From the NCBI RefSeq assembly GCF_005222815.1, contig NZ_STGB01000001.1, forward strand, positions 1,426,001 to 1,490,000: a stretch of DNA of 64,000 nucleotides, in the 5' to 3' direction. The translations under genes were made by a program, and so were the position numbers. The first letter of the stretch is position 1. The number at the start of each line of letters is the position of its first letter. Source of the DNA: Roseomonas sp. AR75. Lineage in GTDB: Bacteria > Pseudomonadota > Alphaproteobacteria > Acetobacterales > Acetobacteraceae. The notes beneath the pieces are model-generated. The model worked only from the letters and a program-made list of their open reading frames with translations, was not told where the DNA came from and made no database searches. Of the stretch, positions 9,708 through 18,905 are shown piece after piece.

Positions 9708-11993
9708 GTGAATGCCGTGCCCCCCACCCCCGGCCGGGAAATGCTGGCCCGGGGCGCCGAGACAATGAGCCGCGCAATGGACCAGGCGCGCAGCCTGGCC
9801 GAACTCGCCACCCGTCAGGCGGAGCTTCTCGCCCCGAAGCCGCCCAAGCCCCCCGCCGCGTTCGGCCTGTTCGGCCGCAACCCCCTGACCGTGATGCAGG
9901 AGGCGATGGAATACGCGGTGGACGCCACCCAGCGCTCCATCCTGTTCTGGGACACGATGCGCCGGGCCGGCAACGACTTCGTCGAACATGAGAAGGCCGG
10001 CTGCCCGCCCGTCCTGGTCTTCGACTGGGACATGGTGCTGGATGGCCGCACCCTGCCGCGGCGCTGCAACTATGCCCTGGTGCGGATCAAGCCGCCGGCG
10101 AACTATCCGGCGACCGACGCGGCGATGCGCCCCTTCGTCATCATCGACCCGCGCGCGGGCCACGGCGCCGGCATCGGCGGCTTCAAGTCGGACAGCCAGG
10201 TGGGCGTCGCCCTGCGCCGCGGACACCCGGTCTATTTCGTGATCTTCTTCCGCGACCCCGAGCCCGGCCAGACCATCCTGGACATCACCGCCGCCGAGCG
10301 CGCCTTCCTGCGCACGGTGCACGACCAGCACCCGAAGGCGCCGAAGCCCGTGGTGATCGGCAACTGCCAGGGCGGCTGGGCGGTGATGATGCTCGGCGCC
10401 TCCGACCCCGAGCTGATGGGGCCGCTGGTGCTGAACGGCGCGCCGCTGTCCTACTGGGCGGGCGAGCGCGGCAAGAACCCGATGCGCTACATGGGCGGCC
10501 TTGCCGGCGGCTCCTGGCCCGCGGCCATGCTGGCCGATCTCGGCAATGGCCGGTTCGACGGCGCCAACCTGGTGCTGAACTTCGAGGCGCTGTCGCCCGG
10601 CAACACCTGGTTCAAGAAATACTGGAACCTCTACGAGAAGGCCGACAGCGAGCCCGACCGCTTCCTGGAATTCGAGCGCTGGTGGGGCGGCTACTTCCTG
10701 ATGAACCGCGACGAGATCCGCTGGATCGTCGAGAACCTCTTCATCGGCGACCGCTTCGCCCGCGGCGAGATCAGCGCCGGCCCCGGCGCGCGGGCCAACG
10801 CCACCTTCAACATGCGCGCGATCAAGTCGCCCATCGTGGTCTTCGCCTCGGTCGGCGACAACATCACGCCGCCGGGACAGGCGTTGCGCTGGATCGCCGA
10901 TGTCTATCGCGACGAGAAGGAGATCAAGGCGCTCGGCCAGACCATCGTCTACCTCGTGCATGACGACATCGGCCATCTCGGCATCTTCGTCAGCGGCCAG
11001 GTGGCGAACAAGGAGCACACCGAGATCGCCAACACGCTCGAGATGATCGAGGCGGTGGCGCCCGGCCTCTATGAGATGCGCATCACCGACACCGCCGGCA
11101 GCGGCGCCAACACCGGCTACCAGGTGGAACTGGTGGAGCGCACCATCGCCGACATCCGCGCCGTCTCCGGCGAAGCGGAGAACGAGGCCTTCCCGGCGGT
11201 CGCGAAGATCGCCGCCGCGAACCAGACACTCTACGACCTGTTCGCCGGCCCCGCGATCCGCCAGATGGCAACCGAGCAGACGGCGGAGCTGCGCCGGCAG
11301 ATGCACCCGCTGCGCCTGCGCCGCACGCTGGTCTCCGACCTGAACCCCTTCATGGCGGCCTTCGCCGGCGCGGCGGAGCGCGTGCGCGACCAGCGGGCGC
11401 CGGCCGCCGCAGACAACCCCTTCCTGAAGGTCGAGCGCGCGATGGCCGACCGCGTGGAAGGCGCGATGGATGCCTGGCGCGACTGGCGCGACGCCTGGAC
11501 CGAGGTCGCCTTCCATGCCGTATACGGCTCGCTCGCCGCGCTCGGCGTGTCCGAGGCGACGGCGGAGGAGGAAGCCGCAGAGACCGCCGATGCGCTGGCC
11601 GATGCGCCGGAGGTGCGTGCCGCCCTCGCCCGGATCGCGGAGGGCACCTATGCCGAGGCCGTGGTGCGGATGATGATCCTTCTGGCCCGCGCCCGCGGCG
11701 GCGTGCGCCGATCCCGCCTGGCCCGCAGCCAGGCCGTGCTGACCGGCGAGCCGCCCTTCGCGGAACTCACCGCCGCCGCGCGCCAGGCGCTGATCCGCGA
11801 GCAGACGCTGGTGGTGGAGATGGCACCGGAGGAGGCGCTGCAGACCCTGCCGAAGCTGCTGCCGGACAAGGCCGAGCGGCGCCGCGCGCTGGAGACGGTC
11901 GAAGGCGTGGCCGGCCCGGAGGATGAACTGGGCGAGCCGGCCCAGGCCATGCTGGCGCGGCTGCGCCAGGTGCTCGGCCTGAAGCGCGGCTGA
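9708..11993 (+). CDS. DUF3141 protein, PHA-synthase-like alpha/beta hydrolase
   Basis: A 761-residue protein. The central region (about 100-450) is an alpha/beta hydrolase resembling class I PHA synthases: the nucleophile elbow is GNCQGGW with Cys220 in place of Ser, and plausible partners are Asp384 (ASVGDNITPP) and His423 (DDIGHLGIF). The C-terminal ~300 residues are helical and specific to the DUF3141 family. The GTG at 9708 is used; GTG 9717 and ATG 9741 are alternatives and none has a strong ribosome site. It may act in hydroxyacyl polymer metabolism; the true substrate is not established. Confidence 0.8.
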   Translation: MNAVPPTPGREMLARGAETMSRAMDQARSLAELATRQAELLAPKPPKPPAAFGLFGRNPLTVMQEAMEYAVDATQRSILFWDTMRRAGNDFVEHEKAGCPPVLVFDWDMVLDGRTLPRRCNYALVRIKPPANYPATDAAMRPFVIIDPRAGHGAGIGGFKSDSQVGVALRRGHPVYFVIFFRDPEPGQTILDITAAERAFLRTVHDQHPKAPKPVVIGNCQGGWAVMMLGASDPELMGPLVLNGAPLSYWAGERGKNPMRYMGGLAGGSWPAAMLADLGNGRFDGANLVLNFEALSPGNTWFKKYWNLYEKADSEPDRFLEFERWWGGYFLMNRDEIRWIVENLFIGDRFARGEISAGPGARANATFNMRAIKSPIVVFASVGDNITPPGQALRWIADVYRDEKEIKALGQTIVYLVHDDIGHLGIFVSGQVANKEHTEIANTLEMIEAVAPGLYEMRITDTAGSGANTGYQVELVERTIADIRAVSGEAENEAFPAVAKIAAANQTLYDLFAGPAIRQMATEQTAELRRQMHPLRLRRTLVSDLNPFMAAFAGAAERVRDQRAPAAADNPFLKVERAMADRVEGAMDAWRDWRDAWTEVAFHAVYGSLAALGVSEATAEEEAAETADALADAPEVRAALARIAEGTYAEAVVRMMILLARARGGVRRSRLARSQAVLTGEPPFAELTAAARQALIREQTLVVEMAPEEALQTLPKLLPDKAERRRALETVEGVAGPEDELGEPAQAMLARLRQVLGLKRG

Positions 11994-12028
11994 TTCACGG
12001 TCGGGCAAGAACCGGGGTCGCAAGCTGG

Positions 12029-12051
12029 GCGCATGCGAACACCGCATGCGC
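12029..12051. terminator. Hairpin after the DUF3141 gene
   Basis: GCGCATGCG and CGCATGCGC form a 9-base-pair stem around AACAC. It lies 35 bases after the stop and 20 bases before the next start, without a T-run. It may be a terminator or an operator for the small gene that follows. Confidence 0.4.
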
Positions 12052-12072
12052 ACGGCACAGGAGGACACCGCG

Positions 12073-12282
12073 ATGAGCCCGACCCTGCTTGCACCCGCCG
12101 GCCCGATCGCGGCCGCGGAACTGGCCGCGGCCCTGCTCACCTCCGATGAGGGCAGCGAACTGCAGCTTGTCTCGCGCGACGGGCGTCGGCTGCGGCTTGC
12201 CGCCGATGCCGGCACCGCCAGGGCGCTCGCCTTGACGCTCTGGCGCGCGCTGGACGAAAGGGACCGCCACACGAACGGTTGA
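12073..12282 (+). CDS. Small hypothetical protein, 69 aa
   Basis: The reading frame begins with ATG after AGGAGG eight bases upstream, one of the better ribosome sites in the window, which supports translation. The product is acidic-hydrophobic in its first half (LLAPAGPIAAAELAAALLTS) and then has ELQLVSRDGRRLRLAADAG, which could form a small beta hairpin. No signal peptide, membrane segment or known motif is evident. Function is unknown. It sits alone between the DUF3141 gene and the osmoprotectant transporter operon. Confidence 0.6.
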   Translation: MSPTLLAPAGPIAAAELAAALLTSDEGSELQLVSRDGRRLRLAADAGTARALALTLWRALDERDRHTNG

Positions 12283-12380
12283 CCGCGGGCAGCGCGACCC
12301 AACCTCGTTGCATCGGAAGGCGGGTGGCACCATCCCCTCGCCGCGGCGTTACGCCGCTGCCGCGCGAGAAGGGACCGCCC

Positions 12381-13310
12381 ATGCCAAGCAAGACGTTCAC
12401 CATGACGCGGCGCGCCGCCCTGCTTGCCGGCGGCGCGCTCGTCGCGGGCCGCGCCCAGGCACAGGACCGGCCCGTCATCGTCTCCTCGAAGATCGACACG
12501 GAGGGGGCGCTGCTCGGCAACCTCATCCTGCTCGCGCTCGGGCAGGCGGGCGTGCCGACCACGGCGCGGCTGGCGCTCGGCCCGACGCGCATCGTGCGGA
12601 CCGCGCTGGTCGCCGGCGAGATCGACCTCTATCCCGAATACACCGGCAATGCCGCCTTCTTCTTCGACCGCGCTGACGATCCGGTCTGGCGTGATGCCGC
12701 GCGCGGCGCCGCGCTCGCCGCCGAGCTCGACAAGGAGAAGAACAACCTGGTCTGGCTGCCGCCCGCCCCGGCGAACAACACCTGGGCCATCGCCGTGCGC
12801 AAGGACCTGGCGGAGCGCGAGAAGCTCGCCACCATGACCGATTTCTTCGCCGCCGCCGGCCGCGGCGTGCTGCGGCTTGCCGCCTCGGCCGAGTTTGTCG
12901 AAAGCGCGGCGGCGCTGCCAGCCTTCGAACGGGTCTACGGCGCCAGCTTCCCGCGCGACCGCATCGTGGTGCTGCCGGGCGGCGATACCGCGGTGATGAT
13001 CCGCGCCGCCGCGCAGCAGATCTCCGGCGTGAACAGCGCGATGGTCTATGGCACGGACGGCGCCATCGCCGCGCTCGGCCTCGTGGTGATGCGCGACGAC
13101 AAGAACGCGCAGCCCGTCTACCAGCCCGCGCCGGTGGTGCGCGCCGCCGTGCTGGAACGGTATCCGGCGATCCGCACGGCGCTCGCCCCGGTCTTTGCCT
13201 CGCTCGACCTCACCACCCTGCAGGCGCTGAACGCCAGGATCGCCGTCGAGGGCCAGGCGGCGCCGGCGGTTGCGCGCGCGCATCTGGCGCAGATCGGCGT
13301 GCTGCGTTGA
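12381..13310 (+). CDS. Osmoprotectant (glycine betaine-type) ABC substrate-binding protein
   Basis: 309 residues with a Tat-like leader (TMTRRAALLAGGALVAG) cleaved near AQAQD. The body has features of the OpuAC/OsmF (YehZ) family: VIVSSKIDTEGALLGNL at the start, then GEIDLYPEYTGNA, the conserved D-L-Y-P-E-Y-T-G ligand loop. It heads a four-gene operon of receptor, permease, ATPase and permease, the same set as YehZYXW/OsmFYXW. Likely ligands are betaine- or choline-like, although YehZ-type proteins bind weakly. Confidence 0.85.
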   Translation: MPSKTFTMTRRAALLAGGALVAGRAQAQDRPVIVSSKIDTEGALLGNLILLALGQAGVPTTARLALGPTRIVRTALVAGEIDLYPEYTGNAAFFFDRADDPVWRDAARGAALAAELDKEKNNLVWLPPAPANNTWAIAVRKDLAEREKLATMTDFFAAAGRGVLRLAASAEFVESAAALPAFERVYGASFPRDRIVVLPGGDTAVMIRAAAQQISGVNSAMVYGTDGAIAALGLVVMRDDKNAQPVYQPAPVVRAAVLERYPAIRTALAPVFASLDLTTLQALNARIAVEGQAAPAVARAHLAQIGVLR

Positions 13311-14428
13311 AGGCTGCGCCCGCGCTGGCTGCCTGCGTGGCGGCCGCGGCGCTGCTGCTGCCGCTGCCCTGGCTAAGCGTCGCGCCGAACCGGCTGCTGC
13401 CGGGCGAGCCTCTCAGTGCCCTCGCGGCTCTGGGCTGGCTGGTGGCACCGCCCTGCCTGCTGCTGGGCCTCCCCGCGCTGGATCGCGTGCCGCCGACGGT
13501 TGCCGCGGCGCTCGCGCTCGCGGCGGCGCTGCTGCTGCTGGTGCTTACCGGCGGCGCGGCGGCGGAGCGGCTGCAGGGGCTGCCTCCTGCCGCGCGGGCG
13601 GGGCTCGGCATCGGCCTGTGGCTCGCGCTCGTCGCCGCGCTGGTGCTGGCCGCGATCCGCATGCAGCCCCTGGCGCTCGCCACGCGCGCGCTGCTCGTCG
13701 CCGCAGCGCTCGCGGCCCTCCTGGCCGCCGCGTCCTCCGGCGCCTTCGATGCGCTGTCGCTGGCGGTGGAGTACCGCAACCGCGCAGACGCCGTTCAGGC
13801 GGCGCTGCTGCGCCATGTCGCCCTCGCCACAGCCGCGCTTCTCCTGGCGCTGCTGGTCGCTGCGCCGCTGGCCTGGGCCGGCTTCCGCCACCCGCGGCTG
13901 GCCGGCCCGGTCGGCGCGGTCTTCGCGGGCGTGCAGGTGGTGCCGGGCCTGGCGCTGTTCGCGCTGCTGATCCCGCTACTCGCGGCGCTGCTGCATGCCG
14001 TGCCCGCGCTGCGCGACCTCGGCCTCGCCGCCATCGGCCCGGCGCCGGCGGTGATCGCGACGGCCGCCTATCTCACCCTGCCGCTGTGGCGCGGCCTCTC
14101 CGCCGGCCTCGCTGCCGCCGATCCCGCCGCCGTCGCCGCCGCGCATGCCATCGGAATGGGCGAGGCGCGCATCACGCGCGAGGTGCGGCTGCCGCTGGCG
14201 CTGCCGGTCTTCGCCGCCGGGCTGCGCGTGGCGCTGGTGCAGGCGATCGGCCTCGTCACGCTCGGCGGTCTGGTCGGCGCCGGCGGCCTCGGCGCGCTGG
14301 TGTTCGAGGGCCTGGCGCAATTCGCCACCGACCTGATGCTGCTGGGCGCCATTCCCATCGTGCTGCTCGCGCTGCTGGCCGACGGGCTGGTGCGCAGCGC
14401 CGAGACGCGGCTGGCGGTGGCGGCATGA
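13307..14428 (+). CDS. Osmoprotectant ABC transporter permease (YehY-like)
   Basis: A 373-residue membrane protein. The first ~150 residues hold extra hydrophobic segments; the last ~210 form the transport domain, with AAHAIGMGEARITREVRLPLALP as the cytoplasmic coupling (EAA-like) loop. This long form matches YehY rather than the 220-240-residue OpuCB. Start is TTG inside TTGA, overlapping the receptor stop; no ATG would preserve the N-terminal helices. Confidence 0.82.
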   Translation: MKAAPALAACVAAAALLLPLPWLSVAPNRLLPGEPLSALAALGWLVAPPCLLLGLPALDRVPPTVAAALALAAALLLLVLTGGAAAERLQGLPPAARAGLGIGLWLALVAALVLAAIRMQPLALATRALLVAAALAALLAAASSGAFDALSLAVEYRNRADAVQAALLRHVALATAALLLALLVAAPLAWAGFRHPRLAGPVGAVFAGVQVVPGLALFALLIPLLAALLHAVPALRDLGLAAIGPAPAVIATAAYLTLPLWRGLSAGLAAADPAAVAAAHAIGMGEARITREVRLPLALPVFAAGLRVALVQAIGLVTLGGLVGAGGLGALVFEGLAQFATDLMLLGAIPIVLLALLADGLVRSAETRLAVAA

Positions 14429-15345
14429 TCGCCTTCGAGGACGTCGTCGTGCGCTTCGGCGCCACCACCGCGCTGGACGGCGTCAGCCTTCAGGTGGGCG
14501 CGGGCGAGCTCTGCGCCCTGGTCGGCCCCTCCGGCTCCGGCAAGACGACGCTGATGCGCCTGGTCAACCGCCTGGTCACGCCGCATGCCGGCCGCGTGCT
14601 GGTGCGCGGCGAGGACATCGCGCGCACCGACGCGCCGGCGCTGCGGCGCTCCATCGGCTATGCGATGCAATCCGTGGGACTCTTCCCCCATCGCACGGTC
14701 GCGCAGAACATCGGCACCGTGCCCCGCCTGCTCGGCTGGGACCGCACGCGCATCGCGCGCCGCGTGACGGAACTGCTCGGCCTGCTGCGGCTGGATGCGG
14801 CGCTGGCGGATCGGCTGCCGGGCGCACTCTCCGGCGGGCAGGCGCAGCGCGTCGGCATCGCGCGCGCGCTGGCCGCCGATCCCGACATCCTGCTGATGGA
14901 CGAGCCCTTCGGCGCCGTGGACCCGATCACCCGCCGCGAGCTGCGCGCCGAGCTCCGCCGCATCCACGCCGAGACGCGCAAGACGATCCTGCTCGTCACG
15001 CACGACCCCGAGGAAGCGCTGGAACTCGGCACGCATGTCGTCGTGCTGCGCGATGGCCGCATCGTCGCCGACGGCCCGCCGGCGGAGATCATCGGGCCGG
15101 GCTCCGACGCCTTCGCGCGCGACCTGCTCGGCGGTGGGCAGCCCGCGCTGCGGCGCCTGTCGCTGCTGCCGGCGACCGAGGCGCTGGACGCCACGCCGCC
15201 GCCGCCCGGCGCGCCCGAACTGCCGGAGGAAGCGAGCCTTGCCGATGCGCTGTCGCTGATGGCGGAGACCGGGCAGGATCGCGTCGCGCTGGCCGGCCAG
15301 GATGGCAGCGTGGCCGTCGCCACGGTGCTGCGGCCCGGCGCATGA
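14425..15345 (+). CDS. Osmoprotectant ABC transporter ATPase (YehX-like)
   Basis: 306 residues. ATPase landmarks: Walker A GPSGSGKTT, Q-loop YAMQSVGLFPH, signature LSGGQAQRVGIARAL, Walker B ILLMDEPFGAVDP and switch His in LLVTHDPEEAL. The family often has C-terminal CBS domains that sense ionic strength; here the last ~60 residues (LADALSLMAETGQDRVAL, then VATVLRP) look like a single shortened CBS-like remnant. ATG overlaps the permease stop, and the stop overlaps the second permease start. Confidence 0.87.
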   Translation: MIAFEDVVVRFGATTALDGVSLQVGAGELCALVGPSGSGKTTLMRLVNRLVTPHAGRVLVRGEDIARTDAPALRRSIGYAMQSVGLFPHRTVAQNIGTVPRLLGWDRTRIARRVTELLGLLRLDAALADRLPGALSGGQAQRVGIARALAADPDILLMDEPFGAVDPITRRELRAELRRIHAETRKTILLVTHDPEEALELGTHVVVLRDGRIVADGPPAEIIGPGSDAFARDLLGGGQPALRRLSLLPATEALDATPPPPGAPELPEEASLADALSLMAETGQDRVALAGQDGSVAVATVLRPGA

Positions 15346-16058
15346 GAGGCCTGCCGCCATTGCTGCTGGCGGCAGCGCTGGCGCTGCTCGCCGCCCCCTT
15401 CGGCGCGCGCCTGCTGGCGCAGGCGCTCGGCGCGGATGCCGAGCCCTTCCCGGCGGATCGCCTTGCCGGCCTGGCGCTGACCCATGCGGGGCTGGCGCTC
15501 GCCGGCGTGCTGCCCGCGGCACTGCTCGGCATGGGGCTCGGCATCGCGGTCACGCGGCGCGCCGGGCGCGGGCTGCGGCCCGCCGCGGATGCCTTCGCCG
15601 CGGCGGCGCAGGCGGTGCCGCCGGTGGTGGTGGTGGCGCTGGCCGTGCCCGCCTTCGGCTTCGGCTTGTGGCCCACCGCCTTCGCGCTGCTGCTCTACGG
15701 GCTGATGCCGGTGCTGCGCGCCACCGTGGCGGGGCTGGAATCGGTGCCGCCGGACATCCGCGCCGCCGCCGTCGCCATCGGCCTGCCGCCTTCTCGCGTG
15801 CTGTCCGAGGTGGAGTGGCCGCTCGCCTGGCCGGTGGTGCTGGACGGGCTGCGCATCGCGCTGGTGCTGGGCGTCGCCACCGCCGCAGTCGGCGCGCTGG
15901 CCGGCGCGACCACGCTGGGCACGCCGATCGTGCTCGGCCTGCAGAACCAGAACCAGGTGCTGGTGGTGCAGGGCGCGGCGGCGACGGCTGCGCTCGCCTT
16001 CGCGGCGGAAGGGCTGCTGCTGATGGCGACCGGCCGCCGCGCCGGCGACGCGGCCTGA
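15342..16058 (+). CDS. Osmoprotectant ABC transporter permease (YehW-like)
   Basis: A 238-residue permease with about six helices. The coupling loop is seen as AAAVAIGLPPSRVLSEVEWP, followed by a GATTLGTPIVLGLQNQN segment typical of OpuCB/YehW. It is the last gene of the operon, joined by ATGA to the ATPase, and ends convergently with the BMP-like gene seven bases away. Confidence 0.85.
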   Translation: MRGLPPLLLAAALALLAAPFGARLLAQALGADAEPFPADRLAGLALTHAGLALAGVLPAALLGMGLGIAVTRRAGRGLRPAADAFAAAAQAVPPVVVVALAVPAFGFGLWPTAFALLLYGLMPVLRATVAGLESVPPDIRAAAVAIGLPPSRVLSEVEWPLAWPVVLDGLRIALVLGVATAAVGALAGATTLGTPIVLGLQNQNQVLVVQGAAATAALAFAAEGLLLMATGRRAGDAA

Positions 16059-16065
16059 CCGCGCG

Positions 16066-16977
16066 CTACCCGAGTTCCTCCACCGCCACGGCCTCCGGCA
16101 CCTCAATGCGGCCAGCGCGCAGGTCCAGCGCGATGCGGCCGGTCGCCTCGCGCACCGCCGCCGGCACGTCGTTCCGGCAGGAGAGGCGCACCACGGCGGG
16201 CATCTCCAGCCCGAACACCACCTCCTCCCCCGCCGGCCGTGCGCCCGTGGCGTAGTCAGCGATGGCGGCCGCGGCGACCGGCCCGGTATCGGCCACGGCC
16301 GCCAGGCGAAAGCAGGCGGGATGCGCGGCGACCCAATCCGCGCCGTCGCCCGCCAGCGCGATGCCGAGCCGCCCGGCTGCCGCCATCACCGCAGCCTGCG
16401 CGGCGTTCAGCATGGCGAAGACCAGGTCGGCGCCTGCCGCGGCGAGACGCTCCATCGCCGCCGTCGCCAGTGCCGCATCGTCCTGGTCGCCGGTGAAGAT
16501 GGAGACCAGGCGCTTGCCCGGCGCGACATGCGCGACCCCCGCGGCGAAGGCGGCGCGCGCCAGGAGCCCGGGGCGCGGACGGATGCCGGAGACATGGCCG
16601 ACCACGGCCGCCCTGCTGGTCAGCCCGGCCGCGGCGCCTGCCAGGAAGGCAGACTGCTCCTGCGCCGCGCGATAGGCGTAGAGATTCGCACCCGCGTCAT
16701 GCCCCTGCACCACGGCGAAGCGCAACGCCGGGAAGTGCGGCGCCACCGCGGACGCGGCGGCCTCGCATTGCCCGCCCTGCGCCAGCACGAGCCCGGCGCC
16801 GGCCTGCGCGGCATCCCGCATCGCCGCCTGCATCGCAGGCAGCGCCACACGATCGGTGACGCGGAAGGCAAGGCCGTGCGCCGCGCAGGCATCGCGCGCG
16901 CCGTCATGGCCGGCCTGCATGAAGCTGCGGTCGCCGGCATGGCCGGGAAACAGCGCGGCGACGGGGGCGCGTGTCAT
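16066..16977 (-). CDS. BMP/PnrA-like purine-nucleoside-binding-fold protein, no signal peptide
   Basis: 303 residues of the BMP (basic membrane protein) fold that binds purine nucleosides in PnrA-type transporters. Seen: FPGHAGDRSFMQAGHDGA near the start, VVGHVSGIRPRPGLLARAAFAAG, FTGDQDDAALA and GADWVAAHP. It begins directly with the first beta strand, with no leader in this frame. It is a close paralogue of the gene starting at 18017: both share HVSGI, AGADLVF-MLNA and DWVAA segments in the same order. It is divergent from the Bug receptor gene. It may be a cytoplasmic sensor or binding protein rather than a transporter receptor. Confidence 0.72.
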   Translation of the reverse strand: MTRAPVAALFPGHAGDRSFMQAGHDGARDACAAHGLAFRVTDRVALPAMQAAMRDAAQAGAGLVLAQGGQCEAAASAVAPHFPALRFAVVQGHDAGANLYAYRAAQEQSAFLAGAAAGLTSRAAVVGHVSGIRPRPGLLARAAFAAGVAHVAPGKRLVSIFTGDQDDAALATAAMERLAAAGADLVFAMLNAAQAAVMAAAGRLGIALAGDGADWVAAHPACFRLAAVADTGPVAAAAIADYATGARPAGEEVVFGLEMPAVVRLSCRNDVPAAVREATGRIALDLRAGRIEVPEAVAVEELG

Positions 16978-16998
16978 GCAGGCAGGCTGCGGCGGCCG

Positions 16999-17019
16999 TT
17001 GCAATGGTGCAAGACTTGC
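16999..17019. promoter_or_regulatory. Overlapping palindromes between divergent BMP-like and Bug genes
   Basis: TTGCA-ATGG-TGCAA (16999-17012) overlaps GCAAG-A-CTTGC (17009-17019). They lie in the 74-base divergent gap, a natural place for an operator acting on both sides. The rightward gene has a ribosome site GAAGGAGGCAGG just after. The regulator is not identified. Confidence 0.4.
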
Positions 17020-17051
17020 TTCGCACGCCGGCAGAAGCGAAGGAGGCAGGG

Positions 17052-18020
17052 ATGATCCGAACCATCACGCGGCGCGCGGCGCTGGCCGCGGCGGCGCTGT
17101 CGCTGGCCAGGCCGGCGCTGGCGCAGGGCGGCAGGCCGATCCGCCTCATCGTGCCCTTCACGCCCGGCGGGTCCTCGGACCTCGTCGCGCGGCTGCTGGC
17201 GCCGCGCCTGTCGGAGAAGCTCGGACAGGGCGTGGTGGTGGAGAACCGCGCCGGCGCCGCGGCCACCATCGGCACCGACCAGGTCGCCAAGGCCGAGCCC
17301 GACGGTCTGACGCTGCTGATCTCGACCGCCGCCGGCAACGGGCTGGCACCGGCGGTCTATCCGCGCCTGCCCTATGACCCGGTGGCGGACTTCACCCATA
17401 TCGGCTTCATCGGCGCGCTGCCCGCGACGCTGCTGGTGAAGCCCGCGCTCGGCACGCCGGATTTCGCGCGCTTCGTCGCGCATGCGCGCGGCGTGGCGCA
17501 GCCCATCCCCTATGGCACCGGCGGCCATGGCACGCTGAACCACGTCACGGGGGAGCTGATCGCGCTGCGCACCGGCGCGAAGCTGCAGCACGTGCCCTAT
17601 CGCGGCTCGGCGCAGGCGATGGCCGACCTGCTCGGCGGCACGCTGCAGGCGGTGGTGGACGCGCTGCCGCAGAACCTCCCGGCGATCCGCGACGGCAGGC
17701 TCGTCGCGCTCGGCGTCACCACGCGCACGCGCGCCGCCGTGGCGCCGGATATCCCGACCTTCGTCGAACAGGGTTTTCCGGACATCGTCGCGGAGAACTG
17801 GAACGGCCTGTCCGGCCCGCGCGGATTGGCGCCCGCGACGGTGCAGCGGATCGACGCGGCGCTGCGCGCCGTGCTGGCCGAGCCCGCCATTGCCACGCAG
17901 CTCACCGCCTGGGGCATGGTGCCGGGGCCGGAGACGCCCGCCGCCTTCACCGCCTTCGTCGCCGCGGAGGTCGCGCGCTGGCGCCCCGTGGTGCAGGCCG
18001 CGGGCGCTGTGCAGGGATGA
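17052..18020 (+). CDS. Bug/TctC-family periplasmic solute receptor
   Basis: 322 residues. Leader MIRTITRRAALAAAALSLARP carries a twin-arginine pair and cleaves near ALAQG. Bug landmarks: IRLIVPFTPGGSSDLVARLL, VVVENRAGAAATIGTDQVAK, PYGTGGHGTLNHV and HVPYRGSAQAMADLLGG. These receptors serve tripartite TctAB-type importers, but as is common for this family no tctA or tctB gene is adjacent (an orphan receptor). The next gene overlaps by ATGA, so it is co-expressed with the BMP-like protein and the deaminase. Confidence 0.9.
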   Translation: MIRTITRRAALAAAALSLARPALAQGGRPIRLIVPFTPGGSSDLVARLLAPRLSEKLGQGVVVENRAGAAATIGTDQVAKAEPDGLTLLISTAAGNGLAPAVYPRLPYDPVADFTHIGFIGALPATLLVKPALGTPDFARFVAHARGVAQPIPYGTGGHGTLNHVTGELIALRTGAKLQHVPYRGSAQAMADLLGGTLQAVVDALPQNLPAIRDGRLVALGVTTRTRAAVAPDIPTFVEQGFPDIVAENWNGLSGPRGLAPATVQRIDAALRAVLAEPAIATQLTAWGMVPGPETPAAFTAFVAAEVARWRPVVQAAGAVQG

Positions 18021-18901
18021 GGGTGCTGGCCGCCGTCTGCGTCGGCGCGACGGATGATGGCGGCTTCAACGAGGCCGGCCGGCGCGGCGCGGAGGATGCA
18101 GCGGCGCAGCACGGGCTGACGCTGCGCCTGGTGGATGGCGTCGCGCCGGATGCCGCCGCGATCGAGCAGGCGGCGCGCACCCTGGCGCCGCAGGCCGACC
18201 TGTTGCTGCTGCACAGCGGCGACAGCGACGGCCCGGGCCTGCGCGTTGCCGCCGACTTCCCCTCGCTGCGCGTGCTGGTGAGCGGTGGCGATGTCGCCGC
18301 GCCCAACCTCGATTCCTGGGGCGCCGACCAGCCGCAATCGGCCTTCCTGGCCGGCGTCGCCGCGGCGCTGCTGACGCGCAGCGGCGTCGTCGGGCATGTC
18401 TCGGGCATCCCGATCCCGCCGGGGCTGCGCGGCCGCGACGCCTTCGCGGCAGGGCTGCGCCGCGCCAACCCCTCGGCGCGGCTGCACAGCACCTTCTGCG
18501 GCGACCAGAACGACCCCGCGCGCGCGGAGCAGGCGACGGAGCAGGCCATCGCCGCGGGCGCCGACCTCGTCTTCACCATGCTCAATGCCGGCCGTGCCGG
18601 CGCCATCGCCGCCTGCCGCCGCCGCGGCGTGCCGCAGATCGGCAATGTGCGCGACTGGGTCGCGGCGATGCCGGATGTCTTCGTGGGCTCAGCCGTCGCG
18701 GATGTCGGCCATGCGGTGCGGCATTGGGTCGCGGCCATGCTGCAGGACCCGGCGCCGGGCCGGATCCGCCGCTTCGGGCTGGAGGCTGCGGCCGTGGTGC
18801 GGCTGGCGCTGGCGCCCGGGCTGCCCGATGCTGTCGGCGCGGCGGTGCGCGCCGCCGAAGCCGCGTTGCGATGCGGCGACATCCGCCTGCCCGGGAGCTG
18901 A
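18017..18901 (+). CDS. BMP/PnrA-like protein, second paralogue, no signal peptide
   Basis: 294 residues, paralogous to the divergent gene at 16066-16977: VVGHVSGIPIPPGLRGRDAF, FCGDQNDPARAE, AGADLVFTMLNAGRAGA and RDWVAAMP align in order. The N-terminus MRVLAAVCVGATDDGGFN goes straight into the fold, so it should stay in the cytoplasm. It is coupled to the Bug receptor (ATGA) and followed after four bases by 8-oxoguanine deaminase. The context suggests that it binds a purine-type ligand, by inference. Confidence 0.72.
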   Translation: MRVLAAVCVGATDDGGFNEAGRRGAEDAAAQHGLTLRLVDGVAPDAAAIEQAARTLAPQADLLLLHSGDSDGPGLRVAADFPSLRVLVSGGDVAAPNLDSWGADQPQSAFLAGVAAALLTRSGVVGHVSGIPIPPGLRGRDAFAAGLRRANPSARLHSTFCGDQNDPARAEQATEQAIAAGADLVFTMLNAGRAGAIAACRRRGVPQIGNVRDWVAAMPDVFVGSAVADVGHAVRHWVAAMLQDPAPGRIRRFGLEAAAVVRLALAPGLPDAVGAAVRAAEAALRCGDIRLPGS

Positions 18902-18905
18902 TCGC

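Noticed and set aside
9357..13283. 1,308-codon reading frame on the minus strand
   Set aside because: It covers parts of several well-supported forward genes and reads as a compositional shadow without recognisable domains.
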